Below are positions 11,255-24,027 of a DNA stretch of 64,000 nt, one piece after another (position 1 is the stretch's first letter; each line of letters begins with the position of its first letter). Position numbers and translations under genes: made by a program. Source of the DNA: Muscardinus avellanarius (lineage: Eukaryota; Chordata; Mammalia; Rodentia; Gliridae); NCBI GenBank assembly GCA_963383645.1, contig OY726571.1, forward strand, positions 26,341,637 through 26,405,636, given 5' to 3'. The notes under the pieces were generated by a model. That model was not told the origin of the DNA, did no database searches, and saw nothing but the letters and a program-made list of their open reading frames with translations.

Positions 11255-12490
11255 CTGAGAGAAAGCCAGAATGTAATAAGCAAATCATTAAAGATGTAAA
11301 CCGCCTTTCCCAGTGGTATAACAAATTTGACATGAAGCATTCATTTATCAGAATTAAAATTCCTCATTAAAGCCTGGTAAAACCAGTAGCATATTGCAAA
11401 GAATAGATGGAATGTTTTAAGTGCAACACTTGGCTAGAAAAGGGTTCAGAAATATTTGGTCTGATCATCACCTTCATCCCAGCTTGCTAACTACTTTTAA
11501 AATCCACAGGTGACATAATCATTTTTCACGTGGTAAGATTTAAAAGTTACTGATGTCCTAAAGACTCTTACAAATTATAATTATGTGGACTTATGGGCCA
11601 GTATTAAATACAGCTCTGATCAGAGCATAAGACTTTAGTTAAAAGGCCTCCAGACCCTGCTTTTTATCACAATTCAGGCTAAGCTAAGCTAGCCCCTTTT
11701 AACCAAACTCCCAGATGCATAACAGCTGTGAAACAGGCTTTTAGTTTAATTCTTGCCAGTCTACACTTATGCTGTAGACTGTAATAAAATGTAACATAGG
11801 CCCTGAAGTCTAATTCAGAAACCTTATAAATTAGACACCTAGAACTCCATTATAAATAGTTCAGTAATACCTGACTGCTTGGTTTTGTTGTTGCTTTAAA
11901 TTAGGAATCATAATTTAGGCTACTTTTCTAGTTCTTCTCCACACAGCCCTATGGATCTCTCTGAGGCATCTGGGAAAAGGTGCACGGAGCACTCCAGTTC
12001 CCGCACCTCCATTTCATCTGCCATCACAGCAACGCCACATTTATTTGTACCATATATTGGACCTACTTGTTTACAAATACTCAGAGAACGACTGGCCTAG
12101 ACTTATTTTGTTTTAGCTTTAAATTAATTAGTTTTTCCTGAGCAAATAAACTGAGAAAAACCAAATCAGGAAAAAATTTTAGCTAATACAAATAATTACT
12201 TTTATGTTATCTATTTTAAATAAAATATTCTCATTTTATTAACCTAAGTTGACTACAAGTATTTGTGTGTGTGTTTCAAAATCGTAAAAAATACTGGTAT
12301 TCACAAAAGAATCATTAGGAGACTCAAATATCTTTCGTAGTATGACCTGAACTTAAAATAGGGTTTTGTTTAAATTTAAACAAAAAGGAAAGAAAAAGAG
12401 GGGACAGAAAGATGAAACAAACAAAAACCCCAACACTGGTGACCACAAATTTTGAAAGTATTTAAGAATAACTTGAAAATTGAGTAGCAC
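11255..12490 (-). other. FBXO8: FBXO8 intron 1, proximal part
   Basis: Start of an intron of about 19 kb that runs up to the shared promoter. This first part holds no clear repeat or exon. Confidence 0.6.
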
Positions 12491-12509
12491 TTCAAAGAAT
12501 GTCAAAGCC

Positions 12510-12990
12510 ACCAGGTGGTATATACACACAATGGAATTTTACTCAGCCATCAAGAAGAACACATAATTTTAAGGAAAATGGATGGATCTAGAGAAGATAA
12601 TGCTAAGTCAGACCAGCCAGTGGCAGAAAGGCAAGGGTCATATGTTTTCTATCATATGGGAAGCTAGAGAGAAGATAGGACATAGAATGGACTTTAGATG
12701 CATGAATAGACCAGTGGAATAGAGGAGGGAGAGGAGGAAGGGGGAAGGAGAGCCAGCCGAGGAAGGGACGAGTTCAAATACAGCTATGTCCATATATGAA
12801 GGCGTCATACCAACCTCACTCATGCACGAGGAGGGGGAGGGCAGGCTGCAGGGTGGGATCTGGAGGGAACCACACCAAGTGCCCTATGTTTGTATGCAGT
12901 ACTTTGAAACTTACTACGACACATAATTACTGTGTAAAAATAAATGCATAAAATACATAGAAAACTGACAACATCCAACTCAAAAATACA
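12510..12990 (+). mobile_element. L1 3' end fragment (plus)
   Basis: Starts with the typical L1 3'UTR phrase acacaatggaattttactca gccatcaagaag, followed by ggaaaatggatggatctaga, a purine-rich gggaggggaagggggaagg stretch and an A-rich end near 12,945-12,990. No open ORF2 remains. Confidence 0.8.
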
Positions 12991-13431
12991 TTTTGTGGTA
13001 TAAGTGATAAATGTTACCGTAAGGAAGCAGAGGCAAATGCAGGCCATAATATGCTCTAAAAAGCAAAAAGAACTGATCGACCTGTAGATTATGGGCTATT
13101 AACTGGATACTTGACTATTATATTAGGTTACTTGGTCAAAAGAGAAAAAATTAGCAAGGTACTCCTTCCCTAGGAAGAAAGCCTCCTTCAGACACACAGT
13201 GAGCTTCCTGTGTAATCTTAAATTTGCTAGTAATCATATTTCAAACTTTTCAAAAAGTCAAATTGATTTTATTAGCATATTTTTTGCTTAATCCAAAATG
13301 TAACCAGTATGAAATCAATATAAAATTATCAGTAAAATATTTTCAAGGAGTCAGAAAAATATAGTCCAGAATAATCTTTAACTCCTCCTTACATTGAACT
13401 GCTTGAAATTCCAGTAGCTTAAGCTAGAGTG

Positions 13432-13433
<2 letters not shown>

Positions 13434-13462
<29 letters not shown>

Positions 13463-13464
13463 TT

Positions 13465-13522
<58 letters not shown>
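13434..13522. repeat. (TG)n/(GA)n compound microsatellite
   Basis: About 14 TG units, then ttagagagac, then about 25 GA/AG units. Confidence 0.97.
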
Positions 13523-13526
<4 letters not shown>

Positions 13527-13689
13527 AGCACCTGTGTGAGGGCTCAAAGAAAAGAAATATATTAATTATTTAAAATGTTGGAAAATATATTGTTGCTCAA
13601 AAGATAACCTTTCTTTCCCTACCACAATAATGGTATTAGTTCTTCAATTAATAATTGAGCTTTAAAAATTTAATTCTTAAAAATACATA

Positions 13690-14221
13690 TTAATAAAATG
13701 AAAAGACACACCACAGACCGGAAGAAAATATTTGCAAAAATACATATATAATAAGGGACTGGTATCCAAAATATGCAAGGAACTCTTAAGACTCAACAAG
13801 ACAACAGCCCATTTAAAAGACAGGCAAAGATTTTAGTAGGAAGTTTAATACTGTTAAATCTTAGGCATGAATAATTTTTGTGTTCTTTTTATTAGAAAAA
13901 AAAGCTCTTAATAGATGTCTCACCAAACAGGATATGCAAATGGAAAATAAGCATATGGAAAGATGTTTAATATAATATTTCACTAGGGAATTGTGAATTG
14001 AAATACGAGACACCACTACACAACTGTTAGAATGGTATATTCGAGACACTGATAATATCAAATGTTGGTGAGGATGTAGAAGTGCAAAATGATGCAGCCG
14101 CTTTGGAAGGCAACTTCTTGCAAAATAAAACATATTTTTATCATATGATCCAGTATTCACACTTCTTGGTATTTACCTAAATAAACTGAAAACTATGACC
14201 ATATGACAACCTGCCCATGAA
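13690..14221 (+). mobile_element. L1 fragment, ORF2 end and 3' region
   Basis: Contains the L1-typical phrases gactggtatccaaaatatgc, aaggaactcttaagactcaa, and ttggtgaggatgtagaagtg. Frames are broken by stops. It continues beyond the SINE at 14,222-14,457. Confidence 0.8.
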
Positions 14222-14457
14222 GGCTGGGCGTGGTAGCGTACACTTGTAATCCCAGCATTCAGGAGGCGGAGACCGGAGGATTGTGGTTTGTGAACAGCCT
14301 CAGCTACTTAGCAAGGCCCTTTTACAACTCAGTGAGACCCTGTTTCAAAAATTTTAAAAAGTCTAAAAAATAGGGCTGGGGGTGTAGCTCGGAGGTACAG
14401 TGCCCCTGCGTTCCATCCCCTGTACCGCAATAAACAAAACAAAAAAGAAAAACCAAA
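14222..14457 (+). mobile_element. B1-ID composite SINE inside the L1
   Basis: Begins ggctgggcgtggtagcgtac, includes cttgtaatcccagcattcag, the linker with agtgagaccctgtttcaaaa, and the ID half gggctgggggtgtagctcgg. It is flanked by a near-identical repeat (aacctgcccat left, aacccgcccat right), a target-site duplication that shows insertion into the pre-existing L1. Confidence 0.92.
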
Positions 14458-14790
14458 CAAACCCGCCCATTAATTTTATAGTAGCTTTATTCACAATTGC
14501 CAAAACTTATAGGCAACCAAGATGTGCTTAAGTATGTGAATACATAAACTATGGCACATCTATACAACAAAATATCACTTAGTGCTAAAAAGAAATGAGC
14601 TATCAAGAAAGGAAGGAAGGGAGAGAGGCAGGGGCTATAAAGCCATGAAAAGTCACAGAGGAAATGTAAATGCATATTACTAAGTGAAAGAAGTCTATCT
14701 GAAGATGTGAGTGCAATTATATGACATTCTGGAGAAAGCAAAACTTCTGAGAGAGTAAAAATATTAGCAAAAAAATACAAAGGTCAACAG
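14458..14790 (+). mobile_element. L1 fragment, continuation after the SINE
   Basis: Resumes with agtagctttattcacaattg and ggcacatctatacaacaaaa, the standard L1 3' segment directly downstream of the part before the SINE. Confidence 0.75.
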
Positions 14791-15309
14791 AAATTTATAT
14801 TAAATTTACTTAATGTTTAAATATGCCATGTCACATTACAAAATAAGCATACTTAATTTTCACCAAAATGTAACATTTTAAGACTCCTAATAACAAGGAA
14901 AGGTATTTTAGTTTCGTTATGCCTATTTCTTTGTTTAACTTATCAAAAAAAATCTAGAAATCACATTGCTTGCTGGTTTCATCTAGAGTATCTGTTATCA
15001 TTTTAAATAATTATTTTTTCTCTTTTACTTTTGTACCACCAAAGGTATAATCAAACAGGGTAAATATGGTGCATGAAGTCTCAAGATTTAAGGCATTCAA
15101 TAGCAATTCCTATGTATTTCCCCTAGAGCATCTTTCTAGTGGCATATGGTTAAGCAGCTGTTGTTACTCTTAGAGCAGTTGCTAGGGAACAAAAAATCAG
15201 GGTGATTTCCCTAGGCTCTGGACTTTAATGAGGATCACTTAAATTGAACACTGCACAATGTGATTCAGAAAGCATCCAGCAGGTAGAAGGAGGTAAAGAA
15301 CCAGCTGCT

Positions 15310-15376
15310 GGTTCTTTAAAAAAAAAAAAAAAATCAGGAGGATGGAGGGTGTCAGTTTACAGATACGTAGTTCAGA

Positions 15377-15413
<37 letters not shown>
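15310..15413. repeat. Two poly-A tracts
   Basis: Runs of A at 15,318-15,332 and 15,379-15,412, separated by about 45 bp. Apparent lysine-rich or phenylalanine-rich frames across them are spurious. Confidence 0.9.
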
Positions 15414-15415
<2 letters not shown>

Positions 15416-15714
15416 CTGCAAGATTATACCTCATTTTCCATTCTTCCCCTTTAAACAATGCTTTGGGACCTTCTTTTCTATTTAAAGTCATTCTTGTTAC
15501 TGGATAAAAATACAGTATGATAAGCTACTAGAAAGATTAATATCCTAACGTTAGCATTTGGAGAAAGGAAAGGGTATCTGTACTGTTCCAACCCCACTCC
15601 CAATATTCCTCAAGGTAAAATAGATGTATATTATAGTAACTTGGAAAAGTGATAAAACCTTTAGAAATACATGGCATCCACTGAGTAAGTTGTAAAACAA
15701 GTCAGGGAGGGAAC

Positions 15715-15850
15715 ATAATGGTGTGGCTTTGAAATCAGATAGACCTTAGTTTGAATCCCGAATCCATTAGTTATTTTTTATAGGACCTTGGAGGAGTTTA
15801 CTAACTACTTACTCTAAGTTTTGATTTTTACATATGTAATGTGGAAAAAT
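15715..15850 (+). mobile_element. MIR SINE fragment
   Basis: Resembles the MIR 5' half: ggctttgaaatcagatagac, gtttgaatcccgaatcc and a degraded 'accttggaggag' segment. Confidence 0.6.
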
Positions 15851-15879
15851 TAGGATACCTATAGCTCAAGGGCTGCTAT

Positions 15880-16097
15880 TTTTTTTTCTTTTTTCTTTTT
15901 GCGGTACTGGGGATGGAACCCAGGGGCATTCTACCTCCAAGCTACACCCCCGGTCCTATTTTTTAGTCTTTTAATTTTTTAAACTCTCACTGAGTTACAA
16001 AGGGCCTCACTAAGTAGCTGAGGCTGTCCACGAACTGTGATCCTCTGATCTCCGCTCCCGAATCCTGGGATTACAAGCGTGTGCCACCAAGCCTGGG
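15880..16097 (-). mobile_element. B1-ID composite SINE
   Basis: T-rich start, then gcggtactggggatggaacc, tctacctccaagctacaccc, and the 7SL-like half ending gtgccaccaagcctggg. Confidence 0.9.
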
Positions 16098-16099
16098 TA

Positions 16100-18545
16100 A
16101 ATGCTGCTATTTTAGAGATGATGGAGTCAAAGTTCATTTCAGGCAAATAATCAATACACGTTAGGTATTACTTAGTTTTGACAAAATGATTTTCATCAAG
16201 TGAAAATGACTAACACATTCATTAATGATAAACTTCAACCAGTCTGCATAAACTTATCTGTTTATACTGATACAAGTATAGCTTTAGGATATATGTACAA
16301 TTCGTCCTCTCCTTCAATTATCCTCCTATTTTGACCAGAATTTTTTTTGAAAATGCAATTATTTTGTATCAATGACTAATATTCTCCCCAAACTCCTAAA
16401 AAACAAGAAACCCAAAAGCCCATTATGTTTCACACACATACAAAAAAAATAAAAATTACATGCCTGAAAATAAGGCCAATAGCATATCCTGAAATAGGTC
16501 CTTGTGTTATCATTGGTAATGTCATCACTAGGCTCTAAAGGAGATCTAAAATAAGATGCACTTTCACATTTGCAACTCTTACATGATTTCAAATTCTTGG
16601 AAGCAAGAATTTGTTTAGACTGAAACAATGAAAATTTGATTTCAAGCATGACACTTTCAGATTTGTTTTAAAGTTTTAATAAAATCTTGGTATATTCTTA
16701 ACACTGAAACATTAATATAAAAGGATATTATCACTTAAGGCAATTATGTGGTTAAAAAGTTAGCTGCTTAGTAGAATCACTGAATATGCAAAGAATTTCA
16801 AACTTAAAATATCAGAAGAGTTTCTATACTTGAAACCACAAGTTTTAGTGTAACTATGTAGTTTAGTGGTGAAACTACTTCTGGTAATTTATTTGTTCAC
16901 TCAAAATAGGTTGAAGAACATGGATAATGTTTTTTTTTTGAGAAAAATATTTACTCTTCTAAAAGCATAATTTGTCTATTTCATGTACAAATATGAAATA
17001 TAGTTGCTTATTATCTTCGGTAGCTGTGTCCCATAAAGTTGCCACCAACACTGAATTAGTGAATATTAAACCATTCTTCCTGTGGATGATACAGAGTTAG
17101 GTTGTTATAAAGCATGAAAATGAATGTGCTATATTTTACTTTTATGCTCCTTTGGCTTTGAATCATTATATACTGTTTTTGTTTTAGGATAAAATACTCA
17201 TGTTCAGTTCTGCACCGGCCCTAAAGGCACTCACGTAGCACAGAAGTGGACAGGACACTAACGCCTTATACCAGTGGCTACTGAGTGGTGACTAGCAGCC
17301 AAAGTGAGCAAGCTTGAACACCTGGAATGCATCACATGAACTGAACCATAGCTATTGTATTAATTCAACCGCATGTATACAAATTTTATATTTTGTTTTT
17401 TTAGCACCATGTCTTATATTTCAAACGTAACTTTGTGTTCCTAAAGTCCTATTCTGCTATGGCACAGTAGTAAGGATGACGTAATTACAAAGTATCAATA
17501 TTCTAGAATTATTAAAAAATAAAGCCTTTGAAAATATTTTACCTATAAAACTGCATAGAGCTTTTTAATAACTAAGGTTCCCTTTTTAGAGTGAGTCACT
17601 GCCATGAAAAAATTTTCCAACATATTTCTGTAATGTAAAAAGTAGGAGGAGGCGTTACTAATGAAGTCAGGTTATGGGGGGGGAAGGATGACAGTGTGGA
17701 ATAGTGCAGAGGAGAAAGCAGAAGCTTATATACCTTGCAAAAGCTCTAAGAGGGTTGGCACTCCAAAACACAGGACAAGGAGGGGAAATTTCAGTGAGAT
17801 GAGTAATAAAATCAGAGGTTTAACATCTCTGGGTCACTGTCCTTACCTGTACTATATAGATAAAAATATCTCTCGTTTATTATTTTTGTGAGAATTAAAT
17901 TACATGTATATATGTATATATGGAACAAAAGACTCCAATTTCTCCTCCAAACACATATATATATAACACTTCTAGGATGTTTAGTCAATTTACTTATTCC
18001 TTATTCAAGAAAAATAAAGTATAAGAAAATATTTCATTATTTTTTATTTACTTAAAGAAATAAATAACTGAATGACCATAGGGAAAAAACTCCTTCCCAT
18101 GCCCTTCTTAACATTTGTAAGCGGCTGAGCATATCACCCTTAAGCAAAGTTCACCTGCTCTGTGGGGGCCCATGCATCTATAAATCAACTTTTTTACTGC
18201 CTTCAAACCCAATCATCAGTCATCAAAGTAGGGCTGAAACATTTGTTCAGCAATTACTTTATCTCTTACTGATTTTATCCAGACTCTCAGTAAAAGATAA
18301 TTTCAATCTTAAATTAATTTTAATCTTAATTTAAGAAATATAATTCTAAAAACTTTATACTCTACATATTACATATTTTGGGGGTTGCCTATAAGTATGC
18401 ACCCACCGAAGTGGTACTACACAGAAATAAAGGGGAAGGTGCATCTTCCTCCCAACTTTCACCTTTACAGTTTCAAGGGCTAGCAAGAAACTCTGAAGGC
18501 AATATATATAATCTTAAATGTGGATTATAAATGTCTAGTGAGCTA
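16100..18545. other. Unassigned part of FBXO8 intron 1
   Basis: No gene or confident repeat. The frames of 76-96 aa seen here match no family I know and have biased composition. Confidence 0.4.
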
Positions 18546-18549
18546 AAAG

Positions 18550-19640
18550 CAAATCAAAACAAAACAAAAGCAATGAGATAAGTACCAAATGACATTTGAA
18601 ACTAATGAAGTTAGCACAAATGGGCTAAACTTGGGACAATGTGTGCCTCAAAACAAAAATGGCAGTACTGAGTTATATAACATAATAAGGATCTCTGAGT
18701 CTACATGGATGAACAGTAAGTCCATCCAAATAAGTCCAAATAAGTCCAGAAATAAAGGAGAAGGGAGGCTCGTTATTAACAAACACATAAAGGTAGAAAG
18801 AATAATGGAGCTAGAAAAAAATCATCATTTTACAATCTTGAGTGAAAAAAATAATTTAGGCAAGAATTATCAATGGACGATAAACAGTCTAATAAAGAAT
18901 AGAGTACTTGTGAAATTTCAAAGTCTCCCCAAACATCACTCATTAATTGCAAAAAGAAATGAAGAAATCAGACAATACCTTAATACTCAATGATGAAATT
19001 GAGCATTTATTAATAAAAGGTAAGCAGACATCATGTCCTCTACATGTGATACCCAGAGACGAACCACATCAATTACACAGTATTCTAACCAAAACCTCAA
19101 CCTAATTAAATAGGATTTAAACATGAGAAATATCAGAGAAACACAAATGCAGTCTATAAAAGAATATAAAATGCCAATGCTATGCAATCCAAAGAAAGGC
19201 TGAGCAACAGTACCAGATTAAAGAAGACTAAAAGCATGACATCTATGCAATAAGTGGAAAGGATCCTGTAATAGAAAAATGGCTCTACAGCACATTACCT
19301 GTATAATTGAGAAACTAGAAATTTAGGTTGAAGACTGAATAAAAATATCATATCAATGTTAAATTTCCCGAATTTGATAACTTTACAGTGGATATATAGA
19401 ATATATTCTTGTTCTCAGGACATAAACACTGCATGATTTATGCAACCTACTCTAAAATGGTTCAGAAAGGCAGTGGTGTCTATATCTATATAAAGAAAAA
19501 TAATAAAGTGAAGCAGCAAAATGTAAAAATTGGTGAATCTGAGTAAAATGTATATAAGAGTTATTTTAATAAATCTTATAACTTTTTTGTAACCACAAAC
19601 ATCCTGGTTATAGAATCTAGGCATATGAATTTGAACCATG
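18550..19640 (+). mobile_element. Ancient L1M/HAL1-type element
   Basis: The 3' part matches the old L1M/HAL1 3'UTR: aaagaaaggctgagcaacag, taccagattaaagaagacta, then cttgttctcaggacataaac, caacctactctaaaatggtt and aattggtgaatctgagtaaa. A 134-codon frame starts at 18,589 within its 5' part. It may be a remnant of ORF1-like or UTR sequence, and I see no domain in it. The HAL1 versus L1M choice would need a consensus alignment. Confidence 0.7.
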
Positions 19641-19776
19641 CCCTTCTGCACTCAGGCCAAGAAACCCATTACAAAGGAAAGGAATAGCATAAGAGTAGTA
19701 TGAAACCCTGAAAGGAAAACTCTAAATAATTATTTTTGATAACTTTTGATTTTAAAGAGAAAAAATCTTTTTTAAA

Positions 19777-20000
19777 ATTTTTATTTTTATTTTTTGCGGG
19801 TCTGGGGATGGAACCCAGGGACATTCTACCTCCAAGCTACACCCCCTGCCCTATTTTTTTTTTTATTCTTTATTTTGAAACCAGGTCTCACTGAGTTGCA
19901 GACGACCTCACTAAGAAGCTGAGGCTGTCCGCTGCGATCCTCCAGGTCTCAGCCTCCCAAATGCTGGGATTACAAGTGTGTGCCACCACGCCTGGCTAAA
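19777..20000 (-). mobile_element. B1-ID composite SINE
   Basis: Reads tgcgggtctggggatggaac, tctacctccaagctacaccc, then the 7SL-like half ending gtgccaccacgcctggc. A taaagaga repeat sits on both sides. Confidence 0.9.
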
Positions 20001-20038
20001 GAGAACAATTCTTTTAAATAGAAAAAATGCCCTTGACT

Positions 20039-20040
<2 letters not shown>

Positions 20041-20088
<48 letters not shown>
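20041..20088. repeat. (TG)n microsatellite
   Basis: About 24 TG units. Confidence 0.97.
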
Positions 20089-20090
<2 letters not shown>

Positions 20091-20139
20091 GAGATTTAAT
20101 CCTTATAATTCCTGTGTTCCAATAATATTTTATTTTATA

Positions 20140-20360
20140 ACCATTTATTTAATGCTTACTCTGTACCAATACTTTTAAATTTCTATATATAGTATCTTAT
20201 TTTAACCACCATAAAAACCTTAAGAGGTAGGAATTGTTATTTTAACCCAGAGAAGTCAAATTTGCCCAAGATGATATGGCTGGCAAATGGAAGATTTAGA
20301 ATTCGAACTCAAGTCTGAGTCCAAAGCTTTTATTTCCAACCAGTAGACCATGTTCCCCTA
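20140..20360 (-). mobile_element. MIR SINE
   Basis: Order of phrases matches antisense MIR: taatgcttactctgtaccaa, accttaagaggtaggaattg, gaattcgaactcaagtctga. Confidence 0.75.
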
Positions 20361-20564
20361 GTTGCTGGAATAGCAGCCTGCCCATAGAAGGCGAGGCCAA
20401 ACGCCATCTGACTTTCATCACTGGTTCCCATCTCCTTGACTTCTGTCACTGCTCTTTATGTAACTTAATTGTCGCTTTCAGCTACAGCTGCTCTTTCAGG
20501 CTACTGTACGCGGAGAAGGAGTGCAGGCTGTGATATGAAAAAAGACCTGGATCAAACTCTAACA

Positions 20565-20700
20565 GAATCTCATAGGCCTATCATCTCTGGTCCTCAATTT
20601 TTTCATTAGTATAACAATAGATAATAATTCTTATCTCACAGAACCTAACCCAGAGTAGGTAATTTACAATAAAAGGTAGTTTTGTATTCATTCCTTCTAA
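20565..20700 (+). mobile_element. MIR SINE fragment
   Basis: Resembles sense MIR: tcctcaattttttcattagt, aatagataataattcttatc, followed by an 'acccagagtaggt' segment. Confidence 0.55.
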
Positions 20701-21069
20701 CTCCTTTAATGATAACTTTTATGTTTATCTTTCCTTTTCAGAGTACACTTCCGTAATCCTGTTTCATTAATCTAGAATCTGTGAAATTTGGAGAAATGCT
20801 ATTAACTTTTGCTAGGATAAAAAAATAACAGCTAGTAATATACCAAGTGCTGTGTGCATGTTACTATCACTCTGAATTCCATTATGATGTGAGGCTACAA
20901 TGCATGAATAAAAGTATTTGTAAATAAAATAAATAAAAATAAAGTAAATTGAAGCTAACTTTGCTTAGATTGATATACTATATATAAAAAGAGTCTCAAA
21001 AATAAATCAATTATTTAATCATCAGTCAGTGATTAACAGACACCTCTTTGGAAGTTAGTACTATCATTG

Positions 21070-21305
21070 TCTTTTTTGGTATGTATATGGTACTAGGGGT
21101 TGAACCCAGATACTAGGGGTTGAACCCAGAAGCATTCTACCACCGAGCTACGCCGTTGGTCCTATTTTTATTATTTTTATTTTGAAACGGAATCTCACTA
21201 GGTTACAGAGCACCTCACTAAGTAGCTGAGGCTGCCACAAACCTGCAATCCTCCTGTCTCAGCCTCCCAAATACTGGGATTACAAGCATGCACTACCACG
21301 CCCGC
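21070..21305 (-). mobile_element. B1-ID SINE with internal 20-bp duplication
   Basis: The ID-like half shows tactaggggttgaacccaga twice in tandem (about 21,091-21,130), then attctaccaccgagctacgc and the 7SL-like half ending actaccacgccc. The repeat is a local duplication, not part of the family consensus. Confidence 0.88.
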
Positions 21306-22079
21306 TTACTATTATCATCTTAATCACTGCCAAGGTGTTCCTAGAGAAAACTCTAAGAGTTCATTGAAAGACTCAACAAGTGAAAAAGTGCTTTCAGAAG
21401 TACCAAGAAATACATCAATTTAGTGATTAATAAGAAAAAATTTCTATTTCAGTTCTCAGTAACATCTTCATCTCTCAATAATTTGAATTATAAAATATTT
21501 TGTGGAGCACATGTGAACTACTCAGATTTTTCAAATCTATGTGTCAATTACTTAAATCAGTATTTTTAGTTATATATCTTGATTGTAATGTAAAATTTGA
21601 TTATAATATAAATTTATTCAAACATGTCTATAAAGATAATTTTGGAAACCACCTATCACTTATACAATAATTCTACTATACAGTTTATTGAAAGTAATAA
21701 AATTTAAATATATGCCATAAAATACATGTGTAAAATATAAAAAAATCATATATTTATATGTAGTCCATGCTTTGTACAGTTCTGTGTTACTTGTGAATAA
21801 TTACCATAGGACTGCACAAAAGACCACAGTTCCAACACACTAGTTTAGTTAACATGGTAACATATAAAATGAGGATAACTGTAAGTGCTAAGATGAGAAG
21901 TTGATTTCACACAATAGGCTTTGTGGATAAATACAGCATCAAACCCAGTGCTTGTTAAAGTACTTGCTAAACTTTCCTTGACTGAATGAATGATAACCAC
22001 TGACAAAAAGCTGAATTACATCAACAGTGACCTAAACCTCATATCTTTACAAAAGTTAACTTGTCATCAGCATAAATGT

Positions 22080-22445
22080 AAAACATAAAAATTATAAAAT
22101 TTTTAGAAAAGTACACAGAAGGTAATCTTCAGAATCTAAGACTAGGCAAAAAGTTCTTAGACTTGGAATCAAATCATAATCTATAAAAGTAAAAATTAAT
22201 AAATTAAACTATGTTCTTTAAAAGTTCATATTTAGAAGACAAAAAACGTAATGTACAGACTGACATGACATATTCACAAACCACTTATCTGACAAAAGAC
22301 CAGTGTCTAGAATAAATATACAATTTCTAAAGCTCAGCAGTAACAAAATAAACAATCCAATTAAAAATGGGCAAAATACATGGACAGCTATTTAACCAAA
22401 GAGCATATACAAATGACAAATAAGCACTTAAGAATCTGTTCAACA
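22080..22445 (+). mobile_element. L1 fragment, ORF2 3' region
   Basis: Phrases typical of late ORF2: ttatctgacaaaagaccagt, gtctagaataaatatacaat, ttaaaaatgggcaaaataca. Frames are broken. Confidence 0.75.
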
Positions 22446-22765
22446 TTGTTAGCTAAGGAGATGGACACAGCTATAAAAGGGTGGCATGAGAGACTCCTAT
22501 GGAGTCACAACTGTACAGTATCTTGACTGTGGAGTTGGTTTATATGAGCCTGCATAGAACTTCATATACACATATATCCATCTTGAATAGAAGTATAACT
22601 AGGGAAATACTAATTCGTCCAGTGAATACCATCAAGGTCAATTTACTGGCTGTGATAGTACATGATAGGTCTTGCAGAATGCTAATGCTATCAGGGAAAC
22701 CAGGTAGAGTACCAGTGATCTCTGTATATTTTTTTCTAACTGCATGTGTATCTCCAATTTGTGTG
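22446..22765 (+). mobile_element. L1M-type 3'UTR
   Basis: Reads ggtggcatgagagactccta, tatcttgactgtggagttgg, ggtcaatttactggctgtga, and atctctgtatatttttttct: the old L1M 3'UTR pattern directly following the ORF2 piece. The 89- and 96-aa frames here are spurious. Confidence 0.72.
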
Positions 22766-23072
22766 TGAGTGTGTATGTATGGGGGGGGGTCAAGGAGAGG
22801 AAGAGATAGGGGAACAAAACTGATTTTCAATGAGAACTAGTAACTCTAATGAATGTTCTAAAAAGGCTGACCAAGGACACAGCTAATTTGGCATGATTTA
22901 AAAAATTGTAACTATTTTAGATTTTAGGAATTTAAGCTAATTGCTAAATATGTATGGTCTGAGTCATTCTTGACTTCATTAAAATTACTGTAAAAATCAG
23001 AAGACACAATCAAGGAATACAAATTCTGTAATGATGTTTTGACTTTTACTTCGTCCATAAAAAAGACAACGT

Positions 23073-23145
23073 ATGGCTGAGAAAGTAGCTCAGTGGTAGA
23101 GCACTTGGCTAGCACATGTAAGGCCTTACTTAGGTTCACTTCCCA
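23073..23145 (+). mobile_element. Solitary ID-like element
   Basis: Contains agtagctcagtggtagagca and cttggctagcacatgtaagg, a well-preserved ID/tRNA-derived core with a recognisable box A. It is followed by CA and CT microsatellites grown from its tail. Confidence 0.82.
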
Positions 23146-23148
23146 ACA

Positions 23149-23163
23149 ACACACACACACACA

Positions 23164-23206
<43 letters not shown>

Positions 23207-23230
23207 TTCCCTCTCTCTCACACACACAAT
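23149..23230. repeat. (CA)n(CT)n compound microsatellite
   Basis: CA units, then about 19 TC units, then a mixed CT/CA end. Confidence 0.95.
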
Positions 23231-23462
23231 ATAAATGCAAAAGAAAATTGGTATAGTTGCTAATTTAATAAGTATATAAACTAATGAGTTAAAGATTCCT
23301 TCAATACTGTCTCAAATATATGAGAAAATAATGATTTCAATTATCATTTTAAAATAAGTTTTATTTAAATCACTTATATTCTTAAATACCTTTGTTTTTA
23401 CTAAAGTAACAATAACAATATTAATAGAAATAGTTTTATTACACAATGGCTAAATGATGCAA

Positions 23463-23676
23463 TTTTTTTTTTTTTTTTTTTTTTTTTGGTGGTGGTACTG
23501 GGGTTCCTGGAAGTCCTTCTACCTCCGGGCTACACTCCCAGACCTATTTTTTACATTTTCATTTTGGAAACAGGGTCTCCTAAGCCAGGGTGCGCTGCTG
23601 GCTTCGAACCTGCACGATCCTCCTGTCTCTGCCTCCCGAGAGCGGGGATTACAAGCGTGCGCCACCACGCCCGGCA
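23463..23676 (-). mobile_element. B1-ID composite SINE (type 2) with TSD
   Basis: Poly-T, ggtggtactggggttcctgg, ttctacctccgggctacact, and the 7SL-like half ending gcgccaccacgcccggc. The 15-bp repeat taaatgatgcaattt stands on both sides, so this is a clean and fairly young insertion. Confidence 0.95.
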
Positions 23677-23814
23677 TAAATGATGCAATTTAAAAAAATC
23701 TAAATTAAAATACTTAGGGTTTTTGGGTTTTCTTCGAATGCATTTCTAATTTCATTATGTCAAAATGAAAAAAATGTAGCTATATGTTTGCATTAGAGAA
23801 AATTATGAAGGTTT

Positions 23815-23990
23815 TCTTGGCACTGCTACTAAAGTTACAAGTATGCTCTAACTTGCTGTGTTACCTTAGGTATTTCAAACAAGGTTATGAGCTTCTGTTT
23901 GCTAAAAAACGAGGAATATCCCTCCTATCTATTTTACAGGGTTGCTGTAAGCCTTAACTAGAGTAATGCAAATAAAATCATCTTTTAATT
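23815..23990 (+). mobile_element. MIR SINE fragment
   Basis: Resembles sense MIR: cttgctgtgttaccttaggt, followed by tattttacagggttgctgta and a 'gccttaactagagtaatgc' segment. Confidence 0.6.
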
Positions 23991-24027
23991 GGTAAAGCAG
24001 GATGCAGTTCCCATTTCAACTTTTTTT

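Noticed and set aside
11052..11258. 68-aa plus-strand frame over FBXO8 exon 2
   Set aside because: Shadow frame of the coding exon on the other strand.
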